NCBI RefSeq assembly: GCF_963678225.1
Contig: NZ_OY782763.1
Location: 186,001-250,000 of the forward strand
DNA: 64,000 nucleotides
DNA from: an uncultured Cohaesibacter sp.
Lineage (GTDB): Bacteria; Pseudomonadota; Alphaproteobacteria; Rhizobiales; Cohaesibacteraceae
Direction of reading: 5' to 3'
The notes under the pieces: model-generated
What the model was told of the DNA's origin: nothing
Seen by the model: the letters and a program-made list of their open reading frames with translations, nothing else
The model's database searches: none
Shown: positions 45,937-55,499 of the stretch, piece after piece
Position numbering within the stretch: the stretch's first letter is position 1
How the letters are laid out: every line of letters begins with the position of its first letter
Position numbers and translations under genes: made by a program

Positions 45937-48096
45937 CTAGCTGAGATATGGAACAGGATCGACCGGATCACCCTTGATGCGCAGCTCAAAGTGCAACTGA
46001 GGAGCTCTCACATTGCCCGACATTCCGGCTTCAGCAATAATCTGCCCACGCCGAACAATCTGCCCCTTACTGACGAGCAACTTGTTGTTATGCGCATAGG
46101 CGGTAACCCATCCATTGGGATGGCGAACAAGAATGAAATTGCCATACATCTTCAGGTCATCGCCTGCATAGATGACGGTCCCGTTATCTGCCGCGCGGAT
46201 GGAAGCCCCTTCCGGCACAGAGAGGTTAATCCCCTCATTGCGAACACCAGCATTCTCACCACCAAATCCGGAAATGATACGCCCACGAACAGGCCAACGG
46301 AATTTCGCAGCAGACGCTGTGTCGTCAGACTGATTGGAGACAGGCGTTACCGGAGCTGCATTGACTTGTGAAGGCGCAGGACTGGAAGCCTCATCTGGCA
46401 ACCCAACAGCATTTTTCAAAGACGCAACGCGCTGGCTCTTCGGCTGGCTTGAAGAGGAAGAACGGGCACTTGATGCCATTTCACGCACCCAGCGGGGCTT
46501 TACCTTGGGAACCGCAGCAATCACCGGTGTTGGCGTTTGGCGGCTGGCCGTTTGCAAGGATGTGTCACCGGCATTGCGATTGATCGATGCCGTAGTGGTA
46601 TAATCAATCGCAGGCTGCTGATTTCTCTGCGGAATATGCAGACGCTGCCCCATCCTCAGAGGTGCGCTAACCGACATATTGTTGGCCTGAGCAAGGTCAC
46701 GCGTTGATACACCATAACGGCTTGCAATGCCGCTCAAGGTCTCGCCAGGATTGACCATGTGACGATTCTGGGCATTTGCATTCTGCTGAAGTTGCACAAC
46801 TTCACGCCCATAAGCGGACTGACCGCGCAAACGCAGAGGATTGCCCTTTGGTACGCGCATCACATAGGGCATCTGAGCAGAGCCAGAGCTGATCGACGCA
46901 AGCTGCATTGGCTGAGACGATTGGGAATTGCTCTTCTGCTGAACAGGCTGCTGCGGCCGTTGCGTCTGAGCAGCATAACTTCTGTAGCCCTGCTGTTGGA
47001 ACACAGGGATCAAAACTTGCTGCCCCGGCACCACATAATTGCGCCCATTTATATCAGCAATGGCTTTTTCCGGCACACCGTAGCGACGCGAAAGCGACTG
47101 CATATCTTCGCCCTGATCAACTGTCACCATCGTGCCGCCTACGCTTGTCCATTGACCACTCGTTCGGGCTTGGTTCTGCGTCGACGCAGAAGGCGCAGAC
47201 ATGGCACGCACTTGATCTGAATAGCTATTACCAACTTGTCCGCCTGCCGGAATCGGGTTCGGCGGCGTAATCGAAGCCGTTGAGGTATAGTCTATCCCTT
47301 TAGACTTTGGCGCATTCTTCGGCAAGGAGAAGATTTTGGCCAGACTGAAACGAGATTGCTGTGTTTCCGGCTGCGGTGCAGCCGAAGAGGACGCAGTCGG
47401 GACAGAAACAGGCACACTCTGATACCGATTGTTCGGTGCAGGATTATAGGAAGCGACCTGAGACTTCGGGCGCGGCGCTGCGTGCGGCAAGCTATCAAAG
47501 CGCGACACGACGACCGGCGGCCCATTCAGAACAGCCGCATTGGAGGAAGGCGTCCTTGAGGAATAGCCTCCAGAATTGGAAGAACTGGCCACATCAACAT
47601 AAGCAGGACCGGCAGACGCTTGACGATTCCCCGAAGGCATCGGCGGCATGGGCTGCGACGGATATGACTGATAGGTATTTGATGCAGAGCGATTAATAGA
47701 CCCGGTTGTCAAAGCGACAGGGGCTGCCTGTTGGGACACAGGCACGGACTGGCTGACAGAAGAAGCCTGTGCAACGGGTGCAGGAGACGCCGGCGCCGAA
47801 TAGACCGGTGCGTTGTAAGAGGGCGGCTTTGTGACATTTGCCTGATAGGCAGGATCACGATAAATTGGCTGCGTGCTACGGCTTCCCACAGGCACAGCAG
47901 CAGGCATAGGCTGATTAACCGGTGCCACACTGGGTTGAGAACGAACCGAGCTGGTAAAAATCTCATTCTGATTGGAAGTATACCCTGAGCCAGGAGTTCC
48001 AAAACGTTCAACTTCACCGCTGCAGGCTGCAAGGGTGGCAGCCATCGCCAGCAATGAGGTCGTCGACAGAAGCTTACGCAATACTAAATAGTCCAT
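45937..48096 (-). CDS. nlpD: LysM/LytM (M23) lipoprotein, NlpD/DipM-like
   Basis: About 719 residues from ATG 48096; a GTG at 48117 is also in frame. Lipobox LAAC follows a hydrophobic signal. Then comes a long Ser/Pro/Gln-rich disordered region, LysM 1 (VDQGEDMQSLSRRYGVPEKAIADING), LysM 2 (VNPGETLSGIASRYGVSTRDLAQANN), and a C-terminal M23 domain. In that domain the first zinc motif reads RNEGIN where active enzymes have HxGxD, while the later His residues (AYAHN, LHFEL) remain. Two of four metal ligands are thus lost, so it is probably a non-catalytic activator of cell-division amidases. Its place downstream of surE matches the surE-nlpD order. Confidence 0.9.
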   Translation of the reverse strand: MDYLVLRKLLSTTSLLAMAATLAACSGEVERFGTPGSGYTSNQNEIFTSSVRSQPSVAPVNQPMPAAVPVGSRSTQPIYRDPAYQANVTKPPSYNAPVYSAPASPAPVAQASSVSQSVPVSQQAAPVALTTGSINRSASNTYQSYPSQPMPPMPSGNRQASAGPAYVDVASSSNSGGYSSRTPSSNAAVLNGPPVVVSRFDSLPHAAPRPKSQVASYNPAPNNRYQSVPVSVPTASSSAAPQPETQQSRFSLAKIFSLPKNAPKSKGIDYTSTASITPPNPIPAGGQVGNSYSDQVRAMSAPSASTQNQARTSGQWTSVGGTMVTVDQGEDMQSLSRRYGVPEKAIADINGRNYVVPGQQVLIPVFQQQGYRSYAAQTQRPQQPVQQKSNSQSSQPMQLASISSGSAQMPYVMRVPKGNPLRLRGQSAYGREVVQLQQNANAQNRHMVNPGETLSGIASRYGVSTRDLAQANNMSVSAPLRMGQRLHIPQRNQQPAIDYTTTASINRNAGDTSLQTASRQTPTPVIAAVPKVKPRWVREMASSARSSSSSQPKSQRVASLKNAVGLPDEASSPAPSQVNAAPVTPVSNQSDDTASAAKFRWPVRGRIISGFGGENAGVRNEGINLSVPEGASIRAADNGTVIYAGDDLKMYGNFILVRHPNGWVTAYAHNNKLLVSKGQIVRRGQIIAEAGMSGNVRAPQLHFELRIKGDPVDPVPYLS

Positions 48097-48238
48097 ACCA
48101 ACACCGGTTCTACGCACAACACCCTACAAGTTGATACCAATTTAATCCAACTATCCTTTCCAAACCTTTAAAACAGGCATTAAAATGGGCATCGAAACCA
48201 CTACCCTGTGTTTACTTTCCCAATTGAGCAAATGAATA

Positions 48239-48274
48239 CAAAAAAAGGCCGCAACGCGCTCGCGTTACAGCCTT
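48239..48274 (-). terminator. Terminator after surE
   Basis: On the minus strand AAGGCTGTAACGCG and CGCGTTGCGGCCTT form a long stem (one small internal mismatch) around AG, followed by a T-run. It lies between surE and the LytM lipoprotein gene, so the latter must have its own promoter. Confidence 0.85.
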
Positions 48275-48338
48275 CTGATGAGAAAAATCCATCCCCTCTC
48301 TGACATTAAGAGGCTGGTACTTATAGGGGAATTCCCCC

Positions 48339-49091
48339 CTATGCCTTCATCATTTTATCGAGTGTACTATTGTCCGTCATGTCCAGATGCAGCGGCGTAA
48401 CCGAGATTTTCTTATGCATCACAGCGTGTAGGTCCGTTCCTTCGGCCGGGTCGGACTTGCGATCCTCAAAACCAAGCCAGAAATAGGAAAGCCCACGCGT
48501 ATCAACACGCGGAACCACACTCAAATGCGCCTGATCGCGCTTACCCTGACGGGTATAGACGACCTCTTCCACTTCACTTGCAGGGCATGCAGGAAAGTTC
48601 ACGTTGAGCAGGGTCTGTCTTGGCAACTCATGATCGAGCAGGTCCTTGACAACTCGAGCACCATGCTCTTCGGCAGCACTCCAGTCAAATGGCTCGCAGC
48701 TCTCCCAACTATAGGACTGACTAAGAGCAATGGACCGAATCCCGAGCACAACGCCTTCCATTGCACCGGCGACCGTGCCGGAATAGGTCACGTCTTCAGC
48801 CATATTCTGCCCGCGGTTGACACCAGACAACACAAGATCGGGGCGCCCGTCCAGAATATGATCAACCCCCATGATGACACAGTCTGTTGGGGTACCATGA
48901 ACGGCAAACTTCTTGTCACCCAACTTGCGCATCCGAAGCGGATCATGCAGCGTAAGAGAATGCGCCATGCCGGATTGTTCGGTCTCCGGCGCAACAATCC
49001 AGACATCATCTGAGAGCGCACGCGCGATCTTCTCGAGCACCACAAGACCGGGTGCGTTAATACCATCGTCATTGGTCAGAAGAATTCGCAT
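48339..49091 (-). CDS. surE: 5'/3'-nucleotidase SurE
   Basis: A 250-residue phosphatase. The metal-binding LLTNDDGINAPG at the N-terminus, VSGVNRGQNMAEDVTYSGTVAGAMEG, and NVNFP are diagnostic. SurE dephosphorylates nucleoside monophosphates. It is downstream of serS. The pcm gene often found next to surE is absent here. Confidence 0.96.
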   Translation of the reverse strand: MRILLTNDDGINAPGLVVLEKIARALSDDVWIVAPETEQSGMAHSLTLHDPLRMRKLGDKKFAVHGTPTDCVIMGVDHILDGRPDLVLSGVNRGQNMAEDVTYSGTVAGAMEGVVLGIRSIALSQSYSWESCEPFDWSAAEEHGARVVKDLLDHELPRQTLLNVNFPACPASEVEEVVYTRQGKRDQAHLSVVPRVDTRGLSYFWLGFEDRKSDPAEGTDLHAVMHKKISVTPLHLDMTDNSTLDKMMKA

Positions 49092-49226
49092 TGCATTGCC
49101 TCATCAGTCAAAGTTTCAAAAAGCCAAGCGCAGCGATCCGCGTTTGGAAAACAGGAATACTGCCTGCGGGCGACCAGAACACACATCCGCAAGCCAAAAA
49201 AGTCATGAACTGAAGCATCTGACACT

Positions 49227-50504
49227 TCAGGCGGAAATCTTTTCCAATCCGCCCATATAGGGACGCAGAACTTCCGGAATCACGATGGAGCCATCTTCAG
49301 TCTGGTAATTTTCCATGACAGCAATCAGACAACGGCCAACGGCGACACCGGAACCATTGAGCGTGTGCACATATTTGACGCTCTTGTCAGAGACATCACG
49401 ATAGCGCGCATTCATGCGGCGTGCCTGAAAATCACCACAGGTGGAAACAGAGGAAATTTCGCGGTAGGTCTTCTGGCCCGGCAGCCAAGCTTCGATGTCG
49501 AACGTGCGCCGCGCAGAAAAGCCCATATCACCAATACACAGCGTAACAACACGGTAAGGAATGCCAAGTTTCTGCAAAATGGCTTCCGCACAGCCAAGCA
49601 TACGCTCCTGTTCAGCAACTGAGCTGTTCTCGTCCGTTACAGAAACCATTTCAACCTTGGTGAACTGGTGCTGGCGCAGCATACCACGCGTGTCACGCCC
49701 GGCAGATCCTGCCTCAGAGCGATAGCAATGAGAAAGCGCGGTAACGCGCATCGGCAGCTTCTCACCATCCACAATGCTTTCACGCACCAGGTTGGTTAGC
49801 GGAACCTCGGAGGTCGGAATCAGCCAGCGATCATCATCGGTATGAAAGGCATCTTCGGCAAATTTCGGCAACTGGCCGGTGCCGTACATCACTTCCGAGC
49901 GAACAAGCGTTGGCACGGATACTTCATCATAGCCATGCTCGTTGATGTGGGTATCGATCATGAACTGGCCGATGGCCCGCTCAAGACGCGCCAACTGGCC
50001 TTTCAGCACAACAAAGCGCGAACCGGACAGTTTTGCTGCACTTTCAAAGTCCATCTGGCCAAGCGCTTCGCCCAGCTCAAAATGCTCTTTTGGCTCGAAG
50101 CTGAGCTCCGGCTTGTCACCCCAGGTATGATGCAGAACATTGTCATTCTCATCCTTGCCGGGAGGCACATCATCCAGCGGAATGTTCGGCAGGCTCGACA
50201 GAGCCGCGTTGAGTGCATCCTGCAACTCACGGGTTTTGGCTTCGCCATTCTGAATGGCGCTTTTGAGCTGGCCCACTTCGGCCATCAGGGCCTGAGCCTT
50301 TTCTTCGTCGCCCGACCCTTTGGCCTTGCCAATTTCCTTGGAGGCAGCATTGCGGCGCTGCTGAGCTTCCTGCAATTTCTGCACTTCTACGACCCGCTCC
50401 TCATCCAGCGCGATCAGCCGGGATGACGATGCTTCGGCTCCGCGTGCAATTTGAGCCTTGTCGAATGCCTCGGCATTCTCGCGAATCCATTTGATATCGA
50501 ACAT
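49227..50504 (-). CDS. serS: Seryl-tRNA synthetase
   Basis: A 425-residue class II synthetase. The N-terminal coiled-coil arm (residues 30-110, rich in Glu/Lys/Gln) recognises the long variable arm of tRNA-Ser. Motif 2 ([30 protein letters not shown]) and motif 3 ([17 protein letters not shown]) complete the active site. The window also encodes a cognate tRNA-Ser(UGA). Confidence 0.97.
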   Translation of the reverse strand: MFDIKWIRENAEAFDKAQIARGAEASSSRLIALDEERVVEVQKLQEAQQRRNAASKEIGKAKGSGDEEKAQALMAEVGQLKSAIQNGEAKTRELQDALNAALSSLPNIPLDDVPPGKDENDNVLHHTWGDKPELSFEPKEHFELGEALGQMDFESAAKLSGSRFVVLKGQLARLERAIGQFMIDTHINEHGYDEVSVPTLVRSEVMYGTGQLPKFAEDAFHTDDDRWLIPTSEVPLTNLVRESIVDGEKLPMRVTALSHCYRSEAGSAGRDTRGMLRQHQFTKVEMVSVTDENSSVAEQERMLGCAEAILQKLGIPYRVVTLCIGDMGFSARRTFDIEAWLPGQKTYREISSVSTCGDFQARRMNARYRDVSDKSVKYVHTLNGSGVAVGRCLIAVMENYQTEDGSIVIPEVLRPYMGGLEKISA

Positions 50505-50692
50505 GTCAGTAATCCCGAATCTAGCTTTGGTGGGAGGGTTGAAAAATTAAGACGGGCGAAAAATAGGCAAGCCCCAAGCATGAAGCAAGCACAATGCCAC
50601 TTAGTCACCGCAAAGAATGCAGAAAACCCACAAACAATGGCCCGAAAGACAAACAATTTCCTTCAGGCCATGATGCAAGTTTGCGAAAATCT

Positions 50693-51487
50693 CTAGGACG
50701 CCTCTTCTTCGGCGTCTCGTTCTGCCCGCTTTTTCTCCACGGATTTGACCGAGAGAATGGACAATTCATAAAGCAGCAGCGTTGGCAGCGCCAACCCCAT
50801 CTGGCTGATCGGGTCTGGCGGCGTCAAAATAGCTGCCATGATAAAGGCAACCACAACAGCATATTTGCGCTTTGACTTGAGAAAAGCGGAATCCACAATG
50901 CCCGCCCGAGCCAACAACGTCAGAACCACCGGTAGCTGAAACACAAGGCCGAAGGCAAAAATTAGGGTCATGATCAGACCGAGATATTCACTCACCTTGG
51001 GCAGATGGCGAATTTCGACCGGTCCCTCGCCCACCTGCTCCATGGAAAGGAAGAACTGCATGGCCAGAGGCATGACGACGAAAAAGACAAGGCAAGCGCC
51101 AAGCAGAAACAGGATAGGCGTCGCAATCAGAAAAGGTCGAAAGGCTTCTCGCTCATGTTTGTAGAGCCCCGGCGCCATGAACATGTAGATCTGGCTGGCG
51201 ATCACCGGAAAGGCAATAAACAGCGCGCCAAAAAGCGCGATCTTGAGCTGGGTGAAGAAATATTCCTGCGGCGCGGTGAAAATCATCTCCACCTGATGCG
51301 CCCCGCCAACGGCACGCTCATAAGGGATGACAAGAATATTGAAAATATCGCTGGCAAAATAGAAGCAGAATAAAAAGGCAATCGCAATCGCGATCACTGT
51401 CTTGAGCAGGCGACTGCGAAGCTCCACCAAATGCTCGATCAAAGGAGCTTTGCTCTCCTCAATCTCGTCTTTTTCATTGTCACTCAT
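50693..51487 (-). CDS. tatC: Sec-independent translocase TatC
   Basis: A 264-residue protein with six transmembrane helices. The N-terminal APLIEHLVELRSRLLK carries the conserved Glu used in twin-arginine signal recognition, and FTAPQEYFFTQLKIALFGA with the following P-loop region are typical. Its ATG overlaps the tatB stop. It is the membrane core of the Tat export complex. Confidence 0.96.
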   Translation of the reverse strand: MSDNEKDEIEESKAPLIEHLVELRSRLLKTVIAIAIAFLFCFYFASDIFNILVIPYERAVGGAHQVEMIFTAPQEYFFTQLKIALFGALFIAFPVIASQIYMFMAPGLYKHEREAFRPFLIATPILFLLGACLVFFVVMPLAMQFFLSMEQVGEGPVEIRHLPKVSEYLGLIMTLIFAFGLVFQLPVVLTLLARAGIVDSAFLKSKRKYAVVVAFIMAAILTPPDPISQMGLALPTLLLYELSILSVKSVEKKRAERDAEEEAS

Positions 51488-51987
51488 CAGTCGGCCTTCT
51501 TGGTCACACCGTCTTCAGGCTCTGCGCTATCCTTGGCTGCATCACCATCCAGAATTTCGGTATCCTGATTTTCTTCGGCAAAAGCCTCTTCTACTTCAAC
51601 CGTTTGAGAAGGCTCATCCGCCGTCTTGGAAGAGGGGTCGGCGGGCTTGTCATTCAGCGACGAATTGATTTCGTCGGTGCTTTCCTTCATGCTCTTGGAG
51701 ACATCATCCGTCACATCGCTGATGTCACCCAACTGCTTGGTGACTGCATTCTTGACCGCATTGCGCGGATTGAGATTGCGGACATCATTCAAGGTATCAG
51801 CAACACCATCAAGCTCCGCTTCCCGCAGGGCCTGATTGAACTGATTTTGGAAATCGCCGGCCATACGTCGAACATTGCCAACGGTTTTGCCAACAGTTCT
51901 GAGCAATCCGGGCAGTTCCTTGGGCCCTACCACCAGAATCGTGATGATAACCACCACGATGATTTCGCTCCAACCGATATCAAACAT
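51487..51987 (-). CDS. tatB: Sec-independent translocase TatB
   Basis: A 166-residue protein: N-terminal membrane helix MFDIGWSEIIVVVIITILVVGPKELP with the Glu and the GPKELP hinge typical of TatB, an amphipathic helix, then a long acidic low-complexity tail. It works with TatC in substrate recognition. It lies between tatA and tatC in the tatABC operon. Confidence 0.94.
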   Translation of the reverse strand: MFDIGWSEIIVVVIITILVVGPKELPGLLRTVGKTVGNVRRMAGDFQNQFNQALREAELDGVADTLNDVRNLNPRNAVKNAVTKQLGDISDVTDDVSKSMKESTDEINSSLNDKPADPSSKTADEPSQTVEVEEAFAEENQDTEILDGDAAKDSAEPEDGVTKKAD

Positions 51988-52051
51988 CGAAATGCACCGG
52001 ACACGCTAGAATACAGGAAAAACAAATAGATAACAAAAGTGCACTAACAGC

Positions 52052-52276
52052 TTAGTTCACTTTGTCTTTCTCTTCGCTACTTGCAGAAACCTGTTCAGAC
52101 TGCTTGCTTTCCAGAGCCTGTTGGTCGTTTTCTTCCTTGTCCTCTTCCTTGAGGCCCTTCTTGAAACTGTTGATGCCCTTTGCGACATCACCCATCAGGT
52201 CGGAAATCTTGCCACGACCAAAAAGAAGAACAACAACGACAGCAATAATTGCGACCTGCCAGATACCAATCTGCAT
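52052..52276 (-). CDS. tatA: Sec-independent translocase TatA
   Basis: A 74-residue protein with [35 protein letters not shown]: short membrane helix, FGRGKI hinge, then an amphipathic helix and charged tail. It forms the variable-size Tat pore. First gene of tatABC. Confidence 0.96.
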   Translation of the reverse strand: MQIGIWQVAIIAVVVVLLFGRGKISDLMGDVAKGINSFKKGLKEEDKEENDQQALESKQSEQVSASSEEKDKVN

Positions 52277-52389
52277 ACTGAAATCCCTTTATTTTCTGCT
52301 TCGCGTCGCAAAGAGCCTCTCCGCGCACGCTCGAACACACGAGAGCCTTTTGCCAGCTTTGAGCTTACTTTGTCAAAGGAATAAGCAAT

Positions 52390-53505
52390 CTAGGACGATT
52401 TGGCAAATATCAGTACATCCTTTTTACGAAACGATACACCGATATTCTCTCCTGGCACAAAAATATGTCCAGAACCAGATCGGACAAAGAAAGGATTGTC
52501 GCAATCCTTGATTGTTACTTCATATAAATCAATCTCTCCAAGAAACATGCGTCTCTTCACGCGCGCAGGCAGAGCGGACACATATTCCTCATTGATCGCC
52601 TTATGCAGCTTGACGCCCTGCTGGCGGATACAGACCAGCGCCTCTTGCCCGTCTTCAAAGCCGTCAGCCGCAAAAATACCGATTGGCGTATGCACGGCGC
52701 CAGTCTTGAAGACGCCTTCCACCTCGTTAAGGTCGGAGAAAAACCGCGCTGCCCAATAGTCAACAGGATTAAAATACAACTCTTCCGGTTTGGCATATTG
52801 CACAATATGCCCATTCTTCAAAAGCAAGATGCGATCACTCACCCGCAGGGCTTCCTCCGGATCATGAGTGACAATGACGCATGTCGCCCCCATTTCACGC
52901 AACACCGCAATGGTTTCATCGCGCACCCGATCCCGAAGGCGATTATCAAGACCGGAAAAGGGCTCATCCATGAGCAGCACACTGGGCCGAGGCGCAATGG
53001 CACGCGCCAGCGCCACGCGCTGCTGCTGACCACCGGATAGCATATGCGGAAAATGATCGGCATACTCTTCCAGCCCAACCCGTTTGAGTGCCGCCCGCGC
53101 TTCTATATCGGCAGAATTTTGCGGCAAATCCTTGAGCCCGAACATGACATTCTTGAGGATCGAGAGATGCGGAAACAGGGCATAATCCTGAAACATCAAC
53201 CCGACATTACGCGCCTCGGGTGGCACGAACACCCCCTCACCCGCAACGACCTTGCCATTGAGCCGCAACTTTCCGGAGGTCGGGCTTTCGATACCGGCCG
53301 CGATACGCAACAGCGTGGTCTTGCCAGCCCCGGATGCACCAAGCAGGGATACGATCTCCCCCGGCTCAATGGAAAAGGAGATATCACGCAGTACTTCATG
53401 CCCATCGAACGAGCACTCAATCGCCTCAAAATCAAGTCCGGCAGCGATGGCTGCCCGCGCCGTGCCCCGACTTCCCCAACGATTGCGGCCCTCATGCATA
53501 TTCAA
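52390..53505 (-). CDS. ABC transporter ATP-binding protein, FbpC/PotA type, orphan
   Basis: A 371-residue ATPase: Walker A LLGASGAGKTTLLRIAAG, Q-loop FQDYALFPHLS, signature MLSGGQQQRVALARAIA, Walker B LLMDEPFSGLD, H-loop VTHD, then a C-terminal TOBE domain of about 130 residues. Such ATPases power ferric-ion, spermidine or sugar importers. No permease or binding-protein gene is adjacent; it lies between scpB and tatA. It may serve a transporter encoded elsewhere. A leader of about 28 residues precedes the conserved domain, so the exact start is uncertain. Confidence 0.88.
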   Translation of the reverse strand: MNMHEGRNRWGSRGTARAAIAAGLDFEAIECSFDGHEVLRDISFSIEPGEIVSLLGASGAGKTTLLRIAAGIESPTSGKLRLNGKVVAGEGVFVPPEARNVGLMFQDYALFPHLSILKNVMFGLKDLPQNSADIEARAALKRVGLEEYADHFPHMLSGGQQQRVALARAIAPRPSVLLMDEPFSGLDNRLRDRVRDETIAVLREMGATCVIVTHDPEEALRVSDRILLLKNGHIVQYAKPEELYFNPVDYWAARFFSDLNEVEGVFKTGAVHTPIGIFAADGFEDGQEALVCIRQQGVKLHKAINEEYVSALPARVKRRMFLGEIDLYEVTIKDCDNPFFVRSGSGHIFVPGENIGVSFRKKDVLIFAKSS

Positions 53506-53640
53506 TGATACTCTCCGTTAAATGGGCTGACTATGTCCAGTCTCAGTCATCTTATGCATTGGCCAATTCCAAAACACAACTTTTATACTCATAATATAGA
53601 CATCAAGACAGGCAAACTTTGGTCTCTCAAGGAAGGCCAA

Positions 53641-54357
53641 TCAGGACTCATCGGCATCTTGCTTGTCGTCTTCTTCCATCGCTTCAAGCGCGAGCTCGTA
53701 ATTATCTTCCAGCGGCTCCTCGTCATCGGCCAGATCTTCGGTGTCATCAGGTGACGGCATGGAGAAAGCCGGCGGCAAGGCAGAATCCAGCATGCCAGTC
53801 CCCTTGAGCTCTTCCAGCCCCGGCAGATCCTGAATGGATGCCAGATCAAAATGCATAAGAAATTTCTCGCTGGTGCCATAGGTAACCGGACGTCCGGGAA
53901 CGCGCCGACGCCCCCTCACCCGCACCCATTCGGTCTGCAGCAGCACATCCAGAGTGCCGCGCGCAACAGAAACGCCGCGGATCTGTTCGATATCGGCGCG
54001 CGTGACGGGCTGATGATAGGCGATAATAGCCAGTGTTTCCAAAGCCGCACGCGAGAGCTTGCGCGGCTCGATCGCCTCGGCCTGCATCATGAAAGAAAGA
54101 TCCTTGGCCGTGCGAAACAGCCATTTGTCATTCACCACAATCAGATTGACGCCGCGATTTTTATAATCCTCTTTCAGTTGGGCAAGAAGGGCCGGCACAT
54201 CGACCGAATCCGGCAAACGGACAGCGATATCGGCCGTACTCAGCGGCTCCGAACTGGCAAAGAGCAGGGCCTCCACCATCCGCTTGAGCTGCAACCGCGC
54301 TTCCTTGGCCAACGCCTCATACTCGCCCCCCAAGGGATGTTTAATTTCTTCCATCAT
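53641..54357 (-). CDS. scpB: Segregation and condensation protein ScpB
   Basis: A 238-residue winged-helix protein: LKRMVEALLFASSEPLSTADIAVRLP, RAALETLAIIAYHQPVTRADIEQIRGV and VPGRPVTYGTSEKFLMHFDL are diagnostic. An acidic tail of about 45 residues follows. It is the kleisin partner of the SMC-ScpA condensin. Its start overlaps the scpA stop by four bases. Confidence 0.95.
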   Translation of the reverse strand: MMEEIKHPLGGEYEALAKEARLQLKRMVEALLFASSEPLSTADIAVRLPDSVDVPALLAQLKEDYKNRGVNLIVVNDKWLFRTAKDLSFMMQAEAIEPRKLSRAALETLAIIAYHQPVTRADIEQIRGVSVARGTLDVLLQTEWVRVRGRRRVPGRPVTYGTSEKFLMHFDLASIQDLPGLEELKGTGMLDSALPPAFSMPSPDDTEDLADDEEPLEDNYELALEAMEEDDKQDADES

Positions 54358-55340
54358 TGGCCCTTCCCTTGTTTGCCGCGCACATAGATTGTCCCGAATG
54401 CATCGGTCTGCCGGATCTCCAGATGCCCCTCCCGCACCAGCTCCAATGAAGCGGCAAAAGAGCTGGCCAGAGCCGTTGTACGAATATCCGAGAGCTTGAG
54501 ATAGGTCTGCAAAATCGTCTCAACGGGCGTCCAGTCATGAACTCCGCCGATCAGCCGCATCAAAACATCCCGGGCCTCGGGTAGAGACCAGACCTCGCGC
54601 TTGCGCACATGCACCAGCGAAACAGACTGTCTTTGCCGCAAAGAGGCATAGCCGGTCAGCAGATCATATAGTGAGGCGGAAAACTGGGGCTTGCGGATAA
54701 GGGACATATCTTCTGGCTGCCCTCTGACGAAAAAATCCCGCCCAAGACAGGGCCGATCCATAAGCTTGCCAGCAGCTTCGCGCATGGCTTCAAGCTTGCG
54801 CAGACGAAAGGCCAGCATGGCTGCGAGTTCCTCACCGCTCGGCTCATCTTCATCGGGCATCTCGGGGATGAGCAATCTGGACTTGAGATAAGCCAGCCAA
54901 GCCGCCATGACCAGATAGTCCGCCGCCAGTTCCAGCCTCAGCTTGCGGGCGCGCTCGATGAATTGTAAATACTGCTCGGCCAGCGCCAGAATTGAGATCT
55001 TGGTCAGATCGAGCTTTTGCTTTCTGGCCAGCGCCAAGAGGAAATCCAGCGGTCCTTCAAAACCATCAACATCAACAATCAGCGAGGGCTCGCCAACACC
55101 TGCCTTGGGCACCAGATTGAGATCAGCAAATTCACCCCAGTCCGCGCCAGCCTCAGAAGATGAGGCCTTTTCGTCCACCTTGGCGTTATCGCCTTGCCCC
55201 CCGGACACATCGCTTTCGCTCGTCAACGCAAAGGGCAAAGTGGCATCCTCGGCAGCAGCGGACAATTGATCCACATCGGAGGTCTCGCCAACAGCCGCCT
55301 TGCCTTGCCCGCGCCCCTTACCTTCATCGCTAGATGCCAT
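54354..55340 (-). CDS. scpA: Segregation and condensation protein ScpA
   Basis: About 328 residues from ATG 55340 (a TTG at 55367 would add nine). The first 70 residues are low complexity. The kleisin core begins with LIVDVDGFEGPLDFLLALARKQKLDLTKISILALAEQYLQFI and ends with a winged helix that contacts SMC. ScpA bridges SMC heads. It is coupled to scpB. Confidence 0.94.
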   Translation of the reverse strand: MASSDEGKGRGQGKAAVGETSDVDQLSAAAEDATLPFALTSESDVSGGQGDNAKVDEKASSSEAGADWGEFADLNLVPKAGVGEPSLIVDVDGFEGPLDFLLALARKQKLDLTKISILALAEQYLQFIERARKLRLELAADYLVMAAWLAYLKSRLLIPEMPDEDEPSGEELAAMLAFRLRKLEAMREAAGKLMDRPCLGRDFFVRGQPEDMSLIRKPQFSASLYDLLTGYASLRQRQSVSLVHVRKREVWSLPEARDVLMRLIGGVHDWTPVETILQTYLKLSDIRTTALASSFAASLELVREGHLEIRQTDAFGTIYVRGKQGKGQ

Positions 55341-55449
55341 GCTCCGCCAGATCTCACTATACAGCAAGGTCTCGCCCCAGACCCGCTATCGGTTACCCTT
55401 ATAAGGAAAGACTATCGTTCTTTCTGAGCCAAACCAAGCGCACAAAAAG

Positions 55450-55475
55450 AAAATCCGGCCACTAAGCCGGATTTT
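55450..55475 (-). terminator. Terminator after the SPOR-domain gene
   Basis: AAAATCCGGC and GCCGGATTTT form a perfect 10-bp stem with a 6-base loop, 25 bases past the stop on the minus strand. Confidence 0.9.
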
Positions 55476-55499
55476 CGCATTCACATATCAGTATTGAAC

